Shown here in pieces: positions 17,235 to 26,327 of a stretch of 60,030 nucleotides of DNA. The stretch lies in contig JACMQL010000050.1 in assembly GCA_014377015.1 (NCBI GenBank), positions 1-60,030 on the forward strand. Reading direction: 5' to 3'. The DNA is from Actinomycetota bacterium (GTDB lineage: Bacteria; Actinomycetota; Actinomycetes; Nanopelagicales; Nanopelagicaceae). Positions within the stretch are counted from its first letter, which is position 1; the number at the start of each line of letters is the position of its first letter. Under the pieces are notes generated by a model, which saw nothing but the letters and a program-made list of their open reading frames with translations, did no database searches and was not told the origin of the DNA. The translations under genes and the position numbers were made by a program.

Positions 17235-18043
17235 CAGACGCTCCTCACCCTTCGAGGGGCTCTGATTTCGCCCATTTTGTTCATCTCCGCCTTCGTGAGA
17301 GTTCCTTCAATAGTGCTGATCAGCGTTTGCAAAATGATTGGAATATCCGCGTCGTGCCCCAAATCGAAATCTTGAGTTGTCGCTCGGTGCAATCCGCTGC
17401 CACTTGAGATATTTATGACGGGTATGAGCGGAAAGCCGGATGCAGGTTGATTTCCCGAAGGTCGAGAAACAATCACGTGGGTTCCGACTCGCATGAAATC
17501 GGAAAAATTGTCGATCGATGCCGCGGAATGCGTGGCCACGATTACGTCTAATCCCAAGCCACTTATTGAGGACGCAAGTTCCTTTGAGAAAGCGTCTTCC
17601 TGTGGCAAATCCAAACCGACTTTGAATTTCGCGGAACCAGTTTCGATCTTTGGAAATTGCAGATCCAAATTGCGAGCAGCTTCAACGCCGGCGATTACGG
17701 TAGCTTCGACTCCACCAGACTCTTGAATGATCTGGAATTTCGTGGACGGATTGACCGCGAACAACTTTGTGGCAAGTTCTTGAGCTTGGATCGTCTCGCA
17801 ACCGAGACCGACAATAAGTACCGAACTCACATTTGGATGACCCGCCAGATCAGCGAAGAAATCGTCGATTCCCGCAACATCTTCGCCGATGATTCCACAG
17901 CCATGCTGGTGAGCGAACGTCAGAGCACCTACTTGATTTGCGATGCGCCTCGCTACATGAGTAGAACACACCACTGAAGGGAGGATGAGTTGATGATGGC
18001 GGATACCCACCCCGCGACTGTCGTGAAGGAACCCGTTTCTCAA
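17234..18043 (-). CDS. UxaA-family second subunit with shortened catalytic domain
   Basis: 269 residues. It begins like the middle domain of UxaA enzymes (GVGIRHHQLILPSVVCSTHVA and LTFAHQHGCGIIGED, then PNVSSVLIVGLGCETIQ and QESGGVEATVIAG). It then keeps only the final part of the usual C-terminal domain (ISGLGLDVIVATHSAAS, THVIVSRPSGNQPASGFPLIPVINIS). The block with CGGSD and GETTE, present in the next gene, is missing. It overlaps the upstream SAF gene by four bases and the downstream large-subunit gene by one base, so the three are co-translated. It is either a partner subunit of a split enzyme or a paralogue that has lost activity. Confidence 0.75.
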   Translation of the reverse strand: MRNGFLHDSRGVGIRHHQLILPSVVCSTHVARRIANQVGALTFAHQHGCGIIGEDVAGIDDFFADLAGHPNVSSVLIVGLGCETIQAQELATKLFAVNPSTKFQIIQESGGVEATVIAGVEAARNLDLQFPKIETGSAKFKVGLDLPQEDAFSKELASSISGLGLDVIVATHSAASIDNFSDFMRVGTHVIVSRPSGNQPASGFPLIPVINISSGSGLHRATTQDFDLGHDADIPIILQTLISTIEGTLTKAEMNKMGEIRAPRRVRSV

Positions 18044-18315
18044 AGCTGCTCCGAGGAAAGACGATCTCCTAAGACATTGTGCGTGTGTACGTGTTCACCA
18101 ATCTTGATATCGACCGTGGCGTGACCCATGCGCTCGCCGTACTTGATGACTCCAGCACCCTTGTTAATCTCTTGAGTGGCGATCTTGTGGCCGCGCGAAA
18201 TCGGGTTCAGTACCGTGATAGTTATTTCCTCTTGCTCGATAATTTGTCCAACTTCTAAATCGGCAAGTGAGACCGCGATATTGTCTTTGGGATCCAAGAA
18301 AAGAAGGGTTCGCAT
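18040..18315 (-). CDS. UxaA-family SAF-domain small subunit
   Basis: 91 residues from ATG 18315; an upstream TTG (18336) is possible but homologues start at the MRTLLFLDPKDN position. The SAF fold characteristic RGHKIATQEINKGAGVIKYG (about 45-64) and the GEHVHTHNV end (His pair for metal or substrate) match the N-terminal domain of altronate and galactarate dehydratases and the SuyA subunit of sulfolactate lyase. First gene of the three-gene operon. An inverted repeat (CCGGC...GCCGG, 18353-18370) lies just upstream and could be an operator. Confidence 0.8.
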   Translation of the reverse strand: MRTLLFLDPKDNIAVSLADLEVGQIIEQEEITITVLNPISRGHKIATQEINKGAGVIKYGERMGHATVDIKIGEHVHTHNVLGDRLSSEQL

Positions 18316-18434
18316 AGCGGCAACAAGATACCGCAAGAGGCAGATTTCACCACCGGCTAGAGATTGCCGGACTTACGAGCAGTGGCAATGAAGGTCCAAT
18401 TTTCTCAATCGATAAGATAACTATACCGCACAAT

Positions 18435-18462
18435 TTGACAGGTAATATAATACAGGTATTAT
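18435..18462 (+). promoter_or_regulatory. Promoter giving a probable leaderless dab transcript
   Basis: TTGACA at 18435-18440 and TATTAT at 18457-18462 with 16-bp spacing form a near-consensus sigma-70 type promoter. Transcription would start about seven bases on, at 18469-18470, exactly at the ATG of the giant dab gene. No Shine-Dalgarno precedes that ATG, which agrees with a leaderless message, common in Actinobacteria. Confidence 0.65.
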
Positions 18463-18469
18463 TTTGCTT

Positions 18470-21400
18470 ATGTTATTTTATCGTTTCAACCAAATTCTCT
18501 CTTTTGTGGTGACTATGAGTGCCATAGTCACGCTATTCACAACCAGCCATGACCCGCTCGCACGTTTTCGTTTCGCTTTGCTGCTCTATACCTCAATTCT
18601 CATTTTGACAGTCTCATATTTTGCGCAAAGGAATCTCGTCGGGCAAGAGAGGTACCGTCGCTTTGGGGTCCTACTTCTCTTCACCTCTATTGGCATATAT
18701 CTCACCTTCTTGACAACTAACTTGCTTCTCATCGGGCTTGGGTGGAGCGCGAGTGGGCTAGGCGCGATGTTATTGGTTAACCATGCAAACAATGCGGGAT
18801 CTCGGCGTGCATCCAGGCTCGTTGCGAAATGGTTTTTCGTTTCGGATGCAACCTTCTGGCTGGCGCTCGCGCTCGCGCATTTTCAACAAGTAGATATTTT
18901 CGCGCCAATTACTACTCACCAACAAGATGGCTCCACTCTTCGCAATGCAATTGCTTTGTTGCTTGTCATTTCGGGAGTCATTCGAAGTGGCCTCTTTCCC
19001 GCCATGCGCTGGCTGATCCTGACAATAGAAGCGCCAACTCCTCTCTCGGCTTTCTTGCACGCGGGGATCGTGAATGGATTTGGCTATCTTCTAGTGGCTT
19101 TCCCCATAATCTATTTGATGCGCAATTTAGTCCTATTCATCGGGCTTATCACGATAACGCTCGCACTTTCTATTATGCGCCATCGACATGATGAGAAAGG
19201 AAAGCTCGCCAACGGAACAAGTATGCAGATGGCATTCATGGCCCTTGAAGGCGTATTGGGAATGCCCGGAATTGTGCTTCTTCACATAGTCGGACACGGC
19301 AGTTATAAGAGTTGGAGTTTTCTTAGGGCAGGTGGCGCGCCGCTCAGAAAGAAGAACGCAATACCAATTTCCTTACTGAAGAAGCGGAATCACGTAACGC
19401 TGGCCACCTCAATTACCTTATATATACTAACGCTTATCTTTTCATATCTTTGGTTAGGAGTTGATTTTCTTCTAAATCTAACCGTGGGCGCCATCGCGCT
19501 TGCAAGTTCACTCCTCTTCGCTTACAAATTACGGGCGAAACTCTTTCTGCAGAGCGCATTAATCAGTTTCTTTCTTTTCCTTTTTTACTTGGTGGAAATT
19601 AAGTTTGCTGCAAGTCTCTTCCCACCATTATGGGATGCAAATATCAATACTGGAATTGTCGCTTCCTTGGTAATATTGTTGGTTACATCTGGGCTTCGGG
19701 TTGTTCCTCGGCACTGGACTTTACGAGTCGCATCTCGTCTCAATCGTTACTCGTTACCTCCGAGTGCCTTAAGAAGGTTAACTGCCAATAGAGCCACTTC
19801 AGACTCAACTCGAATTGATAGGAAGTCTCTTGCTAAGACTATTGAAACAGCGGCATCTCCCTTTGTCGACGGATTGGGTTTATCACAAATTGTCGCTCAA
19901 GATTCACTTGCTGGACTCCATCACCTTGATTTTGCAAATGCGGCAGAGGAAGTGCGGAGTTACGGAATATCTCTTTATTCATCAGCCGACCAATACTTAT
20001 CATGGCTCGACCAAGGGATAATTGATCAAGACGTTCTGGCGCGATCGGTCGGCGACTTCTCTCCAACATTGAGAATTGAAGATGTCATATCAAAAACTCG
20101 TTCGCGTCAACAAAATGAATCTAGTGGTTCAATATCTCAACACCATGCACTCGTTGAGGGTAATCACGAGGTAATCTCAACTGCCAGCTGGTGGTGCGCG
20201 CAGGCGTGGTTTGATGGAGCTAACTCTCGCGGTGTTGGCGCTTATGAATTGTGGCATTCGAGTCTGAACAGTGAAACTCGGCACCTCCTTGCCAAGGATC
20301 CGCTGGATGCCCTTACCCAACTTTTACCTGAACTTGTTCGGATGACATCTCCTGATTCCGAAAACGACAATTCACACATAATTCGGGAAATCCAAAGATT
20401 GATATCGATGGACATTTCCTGGTTTTTGTATGCCAAGGGAGTGAGCAGGGATGCACTCATTTCACTTTTAGCCCTTCGTGCGACGATTGTGATTGCTAGA
20501 GGTAACAACCCTTCGATCGTTGCCCCAGCGCAGGCTCCTCACGCCCAGATTTGGCAGAGCGCGTTAGAACGGAGTTATTCAGAAAGCCTAAAGTCCATGA
20601 TTATTGATTCTGTTGTAGAAGTCGAGAGCCAGGCCGTAAAAGAGATTGCCCTCGTAACCTGCATTGATGTGAGAAGTGACGTATTGCGCGAAGCGGTCGA
20701 GAAGAATGCCAAAGTTCGTACCTTAGGAATGGCTGGCTTCTTCGGGGTAGATCTTTGTGTAGCCAAATTTCGTAAAAATGGACTCCAAAATGAGAATTTC
20801 GCCCCAATTATTTTGGTGCCCAACATAGAGATTTCGGACAGTCGACCGCAGACCCTCTCTTGGCTATTGCCGTCACTATTCAAGCATGCAGCCAGCGGCA
20901 GTGGAGCTCTGGCGGTTGCGGAGGGCTTCGGGTTCCTGCACGGCATAGCCAGCATATTGAATACATTCTTTTCAAAAACTTCGTACCGATTAAATCAAAG
21001 TTTTGACTCTCCACGCTGGCTCGGTACAACTGGTTCGGATACTTCTTATTTATCGGAAGCAAAAAAACTCGAATATGCTTCGGGGATTCTTTCCGTAATT
21101 TCACTTGACGGACTTAAAGAGTTGGTATTTGTTGGACATGGTTCGGATGCATCAAACACTCCTTTTAGAAGTATGTATGAGTGTGGGGCATGTGGTGGAA
21201 ATAATGGGCTCCTTAATGCACGATTTGCTGCCAGCCTCATGAATGACAAGGCGGTTCAGAGTTTCATTCGTGAAAAATATGGGTTTGCAGGCGTTAAATT
21301 TTATGCGGCTCAACACAATACGACTCTCGCATCCCTGGAGTTAGATCCGCTCTTGAAAAACGAATTTGCGGAAAATGCGTCATTTACTTTGAAATCCTTG

Positions 21401-22021
21401 GTAGAGCAACTCTCCTATCTGCCTAAAAGAAACTTTCCCACTTCGGAGAATCTTATAGATGTTCCCAAATCGGTTCCTAAGTTCTCACAGTCAGCTAGCG
21501 CCTGGTGGCAAGTATTTCCGGAGTGGGGATTGAGTGGAAATGCGGCATGCGTGATTGGTCCGCGGATTTTGACTCAAAACATAAACCTTCGTTCCCGAGT
21601 ATTTCTTCATGATTATTCCTGGGACAGTGATGAAGACAGTCAAACTCTCATTTCCATATTGTCCGGGCCTGGAATGGTTATGCAGATGATAAATGCCGCT
21701 TACAACATTACGATAACTAATCCTCAAAATTTTAGTAGCAGTGATAAAACACGCCACAATGTACTTGGAGAGGCTGGCGTATTGCTTGGATCAGAAGGTG
21801 GCCTGTACAGGGGTCTGCCATGGCAATCGATAGCTCCGGATGCGACTCAAGGCCAGAATAATGGAACGGGCCATGTCCCCATTCGTCTGCAAATTTTCAT
21901 AGCTGCTCCGTTGGAAAAAATTCATCAAGCGGTAGAACAATCAGCCTTAGCACCGGCGGTAGCTGGAGGATGGATTACTCTCCACTCTCTCGACGATTCG
22001 GAATTCCTAACAGATGACTAA
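18470..22021 (+). CDS. DabB-DabA fusion: inorganic carbon (bicarbonate) accumulation system in one polypeptide
   Basis: 1183 residues. Residues 1 to about 420 are a multi-helix proton-channel domain like NuoL/MrpA (motif GLFPAMRWLILTIEAPTPLS then AFLHAGIVNGFGYL, near 172-205), the DabB type. Residues about 420-1183 are a DUF2309/DabA domain. The four zinc/active-site residues known from Halothiobacillus DabA are all present: Cys731 and Asp733 in CIDVRSD, His890 in VGHGSD, Cys905 in ECGACGG, with the His-to-Cys spacing of 15 conserved. Known DAB systems use the proton gradient to hydrate CO2 one-way to bicarbonate, with DabA and DabB as separate proteins; here they are one. The DabB part is shorter than usual. 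Start ATG 18470 fits the promoter. A zinc-ribbon gene follows three bases later. Confidence 0.85.
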   Translation: MLFYRFNQILSFVVTMSAIVTLFTTSHDPLARFRFALLLYTSILILTVSYFAQRNLVGQERYRRFGVLLLFTSIGIYLTFLTTNLLLIGLGWSASGLGAMLLVNHANNAGSRRASRLVAKWFFVSDATFWLALALAHFQQVDIFAPITTHQQDGSTLRNAIALLLVISGVIRSGLFPAMRWLILTIEAPTPLSAFLHAGIVNGFGYLLVAFPIIYLMRNLVLFIGLITITLALSIMRHRHDEKGKLANGTSMQMAFMALEGVLGMPGIVLLHIVGHGSYKSWSFLRAGGAPLRKKNAIPISLLKKRNHVTLATSITLYILTLIFSYLWLGVDFLLNLTVGAIALASSLLFAYKLRAKLFLQSALISFFLFLFYLVEIKFAASLFPPLWDANINTGIVASLVILLVTSGLRVVPRHWTLRVASRLNRYSLPPSALRRLTANRATSDSTRIDRKSLAKTIETAASPFVDGLGLSQIVAQDSLAGLHHLDFANAAEEVRSYGISLYSSADQYLSWLDQGIIDQDVLARSVGDFSPTLRIEDVISKTRSRQQNESSGSISQHHALVEGNHEVISTASWWCAQAWFDGANSRGVGAYELWHSSLNSETRHLLAKDPLDALTQLLPELVRMTSPDSENDNSHIIREIQRLISMDISWFLYAKGVSRDALISLLALRATIVIARGNNPSIVAPAQAPHAQIWQSALERSYSESLKSMIIDSVVEVESQAVKEIALVTCIDVRSDVLREAVEKNAKVRTLGMAGFFGVDLCVAKFRKNGLQNENFAPIILVPNIEISDSRPQTLSWLLPSLFKHAASGSGALAVAEGFGFLHGIASILNTFFSKTSYRLNQSFDSPRWLGTTGSDTSYLSEAKKLEYASGILSVISLDGLKELVFVGHGSDASNTPFRSMYECGACGGNNGLLNARFAASLMNDKAVQSFIREKYGFAGVKFYAAQHNTTLASLELDPLLKNEFAENASFTLKSLVEQLSYLPKRNFPTSENLIDVPKSVPKFSQSASAWWQVFPEWGLSGNAACVIGPRILTQNINLRSRVFLHDYSWDSDEDSQTLISILSGPGMVMQMINAAYNITITNPQNFSSSDKTRHNVLGEAGVLLGSEGGLYRGLPWQSIAPDATQGQNNGTGHVPIRLQIFIAAPLEKIHQAVEQSALAPAVAGGWITLHSLDDSEFLTDD

Positions 22022-22024
22022 GGG

Positions 22025-22900
22025 ATGATCAAGGTGTCAAAGTCGACGCAAGCGGTGGTGCACCCCTATCAGGGTCAGGATGCGGTGTTAACGACTAAGC
22101 ACCGCAAGTTAAGGCTCATAAGTCCATTTTTTGAAAAGAAAATAGGTCTTAAAATTTTCGAAGCTGATCTTGATACAGACTTGTTGGGGACATTTGCAGG
22201 CGAAGTTCCTCGAAAGTATCCACCGATTGAGACCGCCATATTGAAGGCAAAGCTAGGAATGGAGGCGACCGGATTATCGATCGGTATCGCGTCCGAAGGT
22301 TCTATCGGTTCGGATCAATTTATCCCATTTATAATTTCCGATGTCGAACATATTGTGCTCGTGGATGCAGAACGAGAAATTGTCATTAGAGAATCTTTTA
22401 GATCCTTTGATATCACCGCATTAACAATTACTGTCACTCCTGGACAGGATTTAAGTGATTTCGTTGTGAAGGCTGACTTCCCCAATCATAAATTGATTGC
22501 ACGCCCTAATTTCCGCGGTGCTTTTCTTCCCATTAAGGGTATTTCTTCTTTATATGACTTGTTAAGGGCCGTCGAGTTGTGCGGAAAAGAATCCCCAGAC
22601 GGTTCTGTAATTGTCGAGTCTGATTTGAGAGCTCATAACTCTCCATCACGTCAAAAAAATATTGAAGCCGTAGCCTCTTTGCTGGCGAGTCGGGTAAGTG
22701 AGTTGTGCGTTGTATGCCACACACCTGGCTGGGGAAGAATTGGATATTTAAAGGGACTTAGATGCACTCTTTGCACGAACGAAATACCCGAAGCGATTCG
22801 CCAGGAAATCATGGGTTGCTCAAAATGTAGTTATTCAGAGTCGGGAAAGGTAGTGGCCGAAATTGGGAATCCCGCTACTTGTCCGCATTGCAATCCGTAG
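22025..22900 (+). CDS. DUF6671-like protein with C-terminal zinc ribbons, cotranscribed with dab
   Basis: 291 residues. The N-terminal two thirds (TTKHRKLRLISPFFEKKIGL, DTDLLGTFAGEVPR, ETAILKAKLGMEATG, IASEGSIGS) recall the uncharacterised DUF6671 family, identified from memory and not searched. The C-terminal 70 residues hold four Cys pairs (CVVC, CTLC, CSKC, CPHC), which would bind two zinc ions. No membrane helix and no signal peptide: cytoplasmic. Only three bases separate it from the DabBA stop, so it is in the same transcript and may serve the carbon transporter, for example as a regulator or metal-related assembly factor. Function unknown. Confidence 0.6.
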   Translation: MIKVSKSTQAVVHPYQGQDAVLTTKHRKLRLISPFFEKKIGLKIFEADLDTDLLGTFAGEVPRKYPPIETAILKAKLGMEATGLSIGIASEGSIGSDQFIPFIISDVEHIVLVDAEREIVIRESFRSFDITALTITVTPGQDLSDFVVKADFPNHKLIARPNFRGAFLPIKGISSLYDLLRAVELCGKESPDGSVIVESDLRAHNSPSRQKNIEAVASLLASRVSELCVVCHTPGWGRIGYLKGLRCTLCTNEIPEAIRQEIMGCSKCSYSESGKVVAEIGNPATCPHCNP

Positions 22901-22974
22901 CAATTTCGTTCAGCCTACAAGTCTTTGAAAAATTGGTGCATTTAACCATTGCTTTTGTCGCATTTTTGCTTTGA

Positions 22975-23823
22975 TTAAGAAGTCACATCTTTCTTAGCAA
23001 ATTTGACCATTGCCAACGAAATAAGAATGAAGAACAAGATTAGTGAGTAACTAGCCCCGCGAATCATGGCGGTCCAATCTATGCTGGGGGCCATTGCATC
23101 GAACCAAGAAAAGGAATAGTGAGTGGGAAGCCAATTTCGAATTGCACCCAAACCTGTTATTGCATCAAGAATATTGGAAAGAATCATTATTCCGATTGCC
23201 CCACCAACGGCGCCAAGGGGCACATCGGTGGCGACACTTAAGTAAAAAGCCAACCCTGCTACGGCTAGTAATGAAATGGATAAATAGATAGCAACTATAA
23301 ATAGACGCGAGATTGCAACGCCGTTGTGAAAAGTGGCGCCCAAAGGTGTTTGCAAAGGCGCTAATCCGAAGGTGATGGTTCCAACTGCCCAAGAGGTAGC
23401 CGAGAGCAAGATGATTCCGATTCCTGACAGAGTTAAACTGACCTTCAACTTCTGAACGAGCAGGCGAATACGTGGGACCGGCGCTGCCAGCAAGTAGCGA
23501 AGTGTGGACCACGATGCCTCAGAAGCGACGGTATCTCCATTAAAAATTGAGATGACCGCCACGAGTAAGAATGGTGTTGCAAAGTAGAACATGGTTGCAG
23601 TGAAGTTTGCCGCTCCGTTGGTGGCTAATCCGATGAGGTCAGCTGTTCCTGACCCAAATCGCGTGGGACCTGTAGATTTTCCAGAGGTGCCAAATTTTAC
23701 AGCTAGGGCAACTATCACTGGCAGTGAAATAACAAAGAGGTAGGAGAACAAAGTTCGTTTACGTTTAATTTGACGGTACATCTCTACTCGATATGGCAAC
23801 GTTTTACTTGCTTGATACATCAT
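22975..23823 (-). CDS. ABC-2 type permease
   Basis: 282 residues with six hydrophobic segments; a basic N-terminus (RQIKRKRTLFSYLFVISLPV) precedes helix 1, a large extracytoplasmic loop follows (FGTSGKSTGPTRFG), and the SEASWSTLRYLLAAPVPR segment (about 100-117) is typical of ABC-2 permeases of the NosY/CcmB-like exporter group. It overlaps by four bases the end of the upstream hydrolase-ATPase fusion gene, which supplies the ATPase. Together they should form an exporter; the cargo is unknown. Confidence 0.8.
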   Translation of the reverse strand: MMYQASKTLPYRVEMYRQIKRKRTLFSYLFVISLPVIVALAVKFGTSGKSTGPTRFGSGTADLIGLATNGAANFTATMFYFATPFLLVAVISIFNGDTVASEASWSTLRYLLAAPVPRIRLLVQKLKVSLTLSGIGIILLSATSWAVGTITFGLAPLQTPLGATFHNGVAISRLFIVAIYLSISLLAVAGLAFYLSVATDVPLGAVGGAIGIMILSNILDAITGLGAIRNWLPTHYSFSWFDAMAPSIDWTAMIRGASYSLILFFILISLAMVKFAKKDVTS

Positions 23824-26270
23824 CCAACCTCCTTGCCAATGGTGAGGTCATTTCCGATCAATGAAATGAATATCTCCTCGAGATTTGCTGCTGGTTTTCC
23901 TTTGCCAGCCAATATCTGCTTCATGGGGCCAAAGGCCACCAACTTCCCGCGATGCATTAAGACTACGTGAGTGCAAGTTTGTTCAACTTCGGACAATAGG
24001 TGCGAGGAGACGATGACCGTACGTCCAGTTTTGGCATAATTCTTGAGTACCTCACGCATAGCCTTAATTTGCTGAGGATCCAACCCATTAGTTGGTTCAT
24101 CGAGCACGAGTAAATCGGGCAAACCCAGCATCGCTTGCGCGATAGCCAATCGCTGACGCATACCTTGAGAGTAAGAACGCACCTTCTTATCCAGAGCCGT
24201 TCCCAAATCCGTAATCGCTACAGCTTCATCGAAGAACGGCTCGTCGGTACGACCAATTGATTTCCAATACAGATGTAAATTTTCACGCCCCGAGAGGTGT
24301 GGTAGAAATCCTGCCCCTTCAACGAAACTTCCAAGATTGGCGAGCGTGGGGGAGCCTGGGTATATGGGCTTTCCGTCAATGCTGATTTCACCGTTAGTTG
24401 GAAAGATGAGCCCCATGATCATTCGCAAAATGGTTGTCTTTCCTGCACCGTTGGGGCCGAGTAAACCCAGGACTTGGCCACGTTCTACATGGAAAGATAT
24501 GTCGGATACCGCCTGATATCCATCCTTATAAACCTTGCTCAGATTAGTAACCGCAACTAATGCATCAGATTGGTCGCGGGGTGCATTGCTGTGGCGAGGA
24601 CGTCGTATGTATGCAAAGAGAATGGAGAAAATCAAGACTATTCCCGCAGAAATCGGCCAAACAAAAAAAGTTGATCGCTTTATCTGTGACTTGAATTTCA
24701 GAACGGGCACCGTGAGTGGCGAGATGACGGAGACGGTGTACATCCGTCCATCTTGGGGCATGGAAAATCCTTGATCTGTACTGGAGACTGCCACGGCCAA
24801 CTTGTCACCGACTTGTGCATCGACCACAACACTTGGCAAAGTAATTGTAAATTCACTTCCGGCTGATTTTAGATTAGTTAAATGTGTTGGTGAAACAATT
24901 CCGTTTGGTTGTTTTGTCTGTCCCGAGGCGGTGCGGACAACTAAAGAGAAGAAGAGAGTTGCATCGCTTGAGTTAGATGTGACTTTTACACGAACGCGAG
25001 AGCCACCCACTATCGATATTGGCTTGGTCAGAGGTCCTGATTCGAGGAATCCACTTTGACCGGGTAGAAATGCTGCTGCTCCGCCAGCCAGGGATATAGC
25101 TGATCCGAGCCCAGGAAGTGATGAAATTGCTCCTGGTATTCCACCGATCGGGGCAACCACGGCAATGAACGGTGTAGTAAGGGGAATTGAAAGTGAACTC
25201 GATTGAAATGGAAGCTGATCACTCACCATAAATTTGGGAATAACTGATGAATCTGTGAGTGAAATCGATCCGTTGGTATTTGTTATTTGAAACTTTGGAA
25301 AGACTTTATTTTCCTTTTTCAAATAGATATCAAACCAATCACGGGTTGCAGCCCAGAGCCGTTGGCTCTCATCTAGTCCACCATCATGTCCGCCGCCATG
25401 CCAGATAAGAGATATTGGAGTTTGCGGATGAGCGCGAACAATAGCTTGTGCAGTCGCGGTGGACTCAGCCAGGGTAAATAGTGAATCCGCCTCGCCCTGC
25501 ATGAGAAGGGTGGGAGCACTTATCTTGTCAGCAACGGATGAGGGTGAGGATAGGTTCATTAACTCGATCTCACTTGGAGTGGGAGTGCCGGTGGCGACCG
25601 CGCGTTTAAAGGCTGCACACCATTGCTTTGTGAAAGTTCCGCAGTCGCCCAAGAGGGCGTTTTGCAGCGTGGCGATTGCGAAGAAAGTTCCAGCCCAAAT
25701 CCTCTTATAAGGACCTGTCTGGCTCTGATCGTCAGAGTTTTGCGGGAAGAAAGCGCGCACCAAGTTATTCCACGTGATATCCGCGGCTACCGCATCAATT
25801 CGTGGGTCATAACCTGCCGTTAGCAAAGAGATGGCGCCTCCGTAGGAGTCACCTGTAATGCCGATAAGCGGATCTCCCTTTTTTTGCTGCTCTACCTCAG
25901 CTCGGGTTGAGAGGTAATCAATGAGTTTTCTTGTGTCAGCAACTTCACCAGTTGGTGAGTTCATAGAAATCTCACCTGAGGATTTGCCGAAGCCGCGAGC
26001 GGTCCAGGCGAGAACGACATAGCCTGCCTTTTGTAACTCAACTGCTTGGGGCTTGACCGAACTCTTATCTCCGCCAAAGCCATGCGCCAAAAGAATTGCC
26101 GGCGCTGGAACTTTTGCAGGGATGTAAAGAGTCGCATCGATTTCTATTTGGTTTGCGCCGCTTAATCTCAAGTCAATTATGCGACTTGAATCTGCATTCG
26201 CTGAGAATGTGGAAAATGAAGCAACGAGCGCAATAAGGACTATTACCGACGCTCGAGATTTCATCGCCAC
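23820..26270 (-). CDS. Fusion: secreted alpha/beta hydrolase - membrane helix - ABC ATPase
   Basis: 816 residues in three parts. Residues 1-27 are a signal peptide. About 28-330 are an alpha/beta hydrolase with LLAHGFGGDKSS, ARGFGKSSG, nucleophile elbow GDSYGG (Ser142), an acid in QGEADSLF and His in GGGHDGG, like CocE/NonD or X-Pro dipeptidyl-peptidase-type enzymes. About 390-540 look like a beta-rich C-terminal domain of that family. A single helix (about 548-568, FFVWPISAGIVLIFSILFAY) is followed by a complete ABC ATPase: Walker A GPNGAGKT near 604, signature YSQGMRQR, Walker B LLVLDEPTNGL. The hydrolase would thus lie outside and the ATPase inside. It is co-translated with the permease gene. 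Confidence 0.85.
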   Translation of the reverse strand: MAMKSRASVIVLIALVASFSTFSANADSSRIIDLRLSGANQIEIDATLYIPAKVPAPAILLAHGFGGDKSSVKPQAVELQKAGYVVLAWTARGFGKSSGEISMNSPTGEVADTRKLIDYLSTRAEVEQQKKGDPLIGITGDSYGGAISLLTAGYDPRIDAVAADITWNNLVRAFFPQNSDDQSQTGPYKRIWAGTFFAIATLQNALLGDCGTFTKQWCAAFKRAVATGTPTPSEIELMNLSSPSSVADKISAPTLLMQGEADSLFTLAESTATAQAIVRAHPQTPISLIWHGGGHDGGLDESQRLWAATRDWFDIYLKKENKVFPKFQITNTNGSISLTDSSVIPKFMVSDQLPFQSSSLSIPLTTPFIAVVAPIGGIPGAISSLPGLGSAISLAGGAAAFLPGQSGFLESGPLTKPISIVGGSRVRVKVTSNSSDATLFFSLVVRTASGQTKQPNGIVSPTHLTNLKSAGSEFTITLPSVVVDAQVGDKLAVAVSSTDQGFSMPQDGRMYTVSVISPLTVPVLKFKSQIKRSTFFVWPISAGIVLIFSILFAYIRRPRHSNAPRDQSDALVAVTNLSKVYKDGYQAVSDISFHVERGQVLGLLGPNGAGKTTILRMIMGLIFPTNGEISIDGKPIYPGSPTLANLGSFVEGAGFLPHLSGRENLHLYWKSIGRTDEPFFDEAVAITDLGTALDKKVRSYSQGMRQRLAIAQAMLGLPDLLVLDEPTNGLDPQQIKAMREVLKNYAKTGRTVIVSSHLLSEVEQTCTHVVLMHRGKLVAFGPMKQILAGKGKPAANLEEIFISLIGNDLTIGKEVG

Positions 26271-26327
26271 AATCTACCGCCCTCATGAGTGAAAGGCGAT
26301 TTGAACTTCAAGGGTATTCTTGCTGGC

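Noticed and set aside
18435-18451. TTGACA followed by TATAAT as the dab promoter
   Set aside because: The two boxes are only five bases apart; the TATTAT at 18457 has the right spacing instead.
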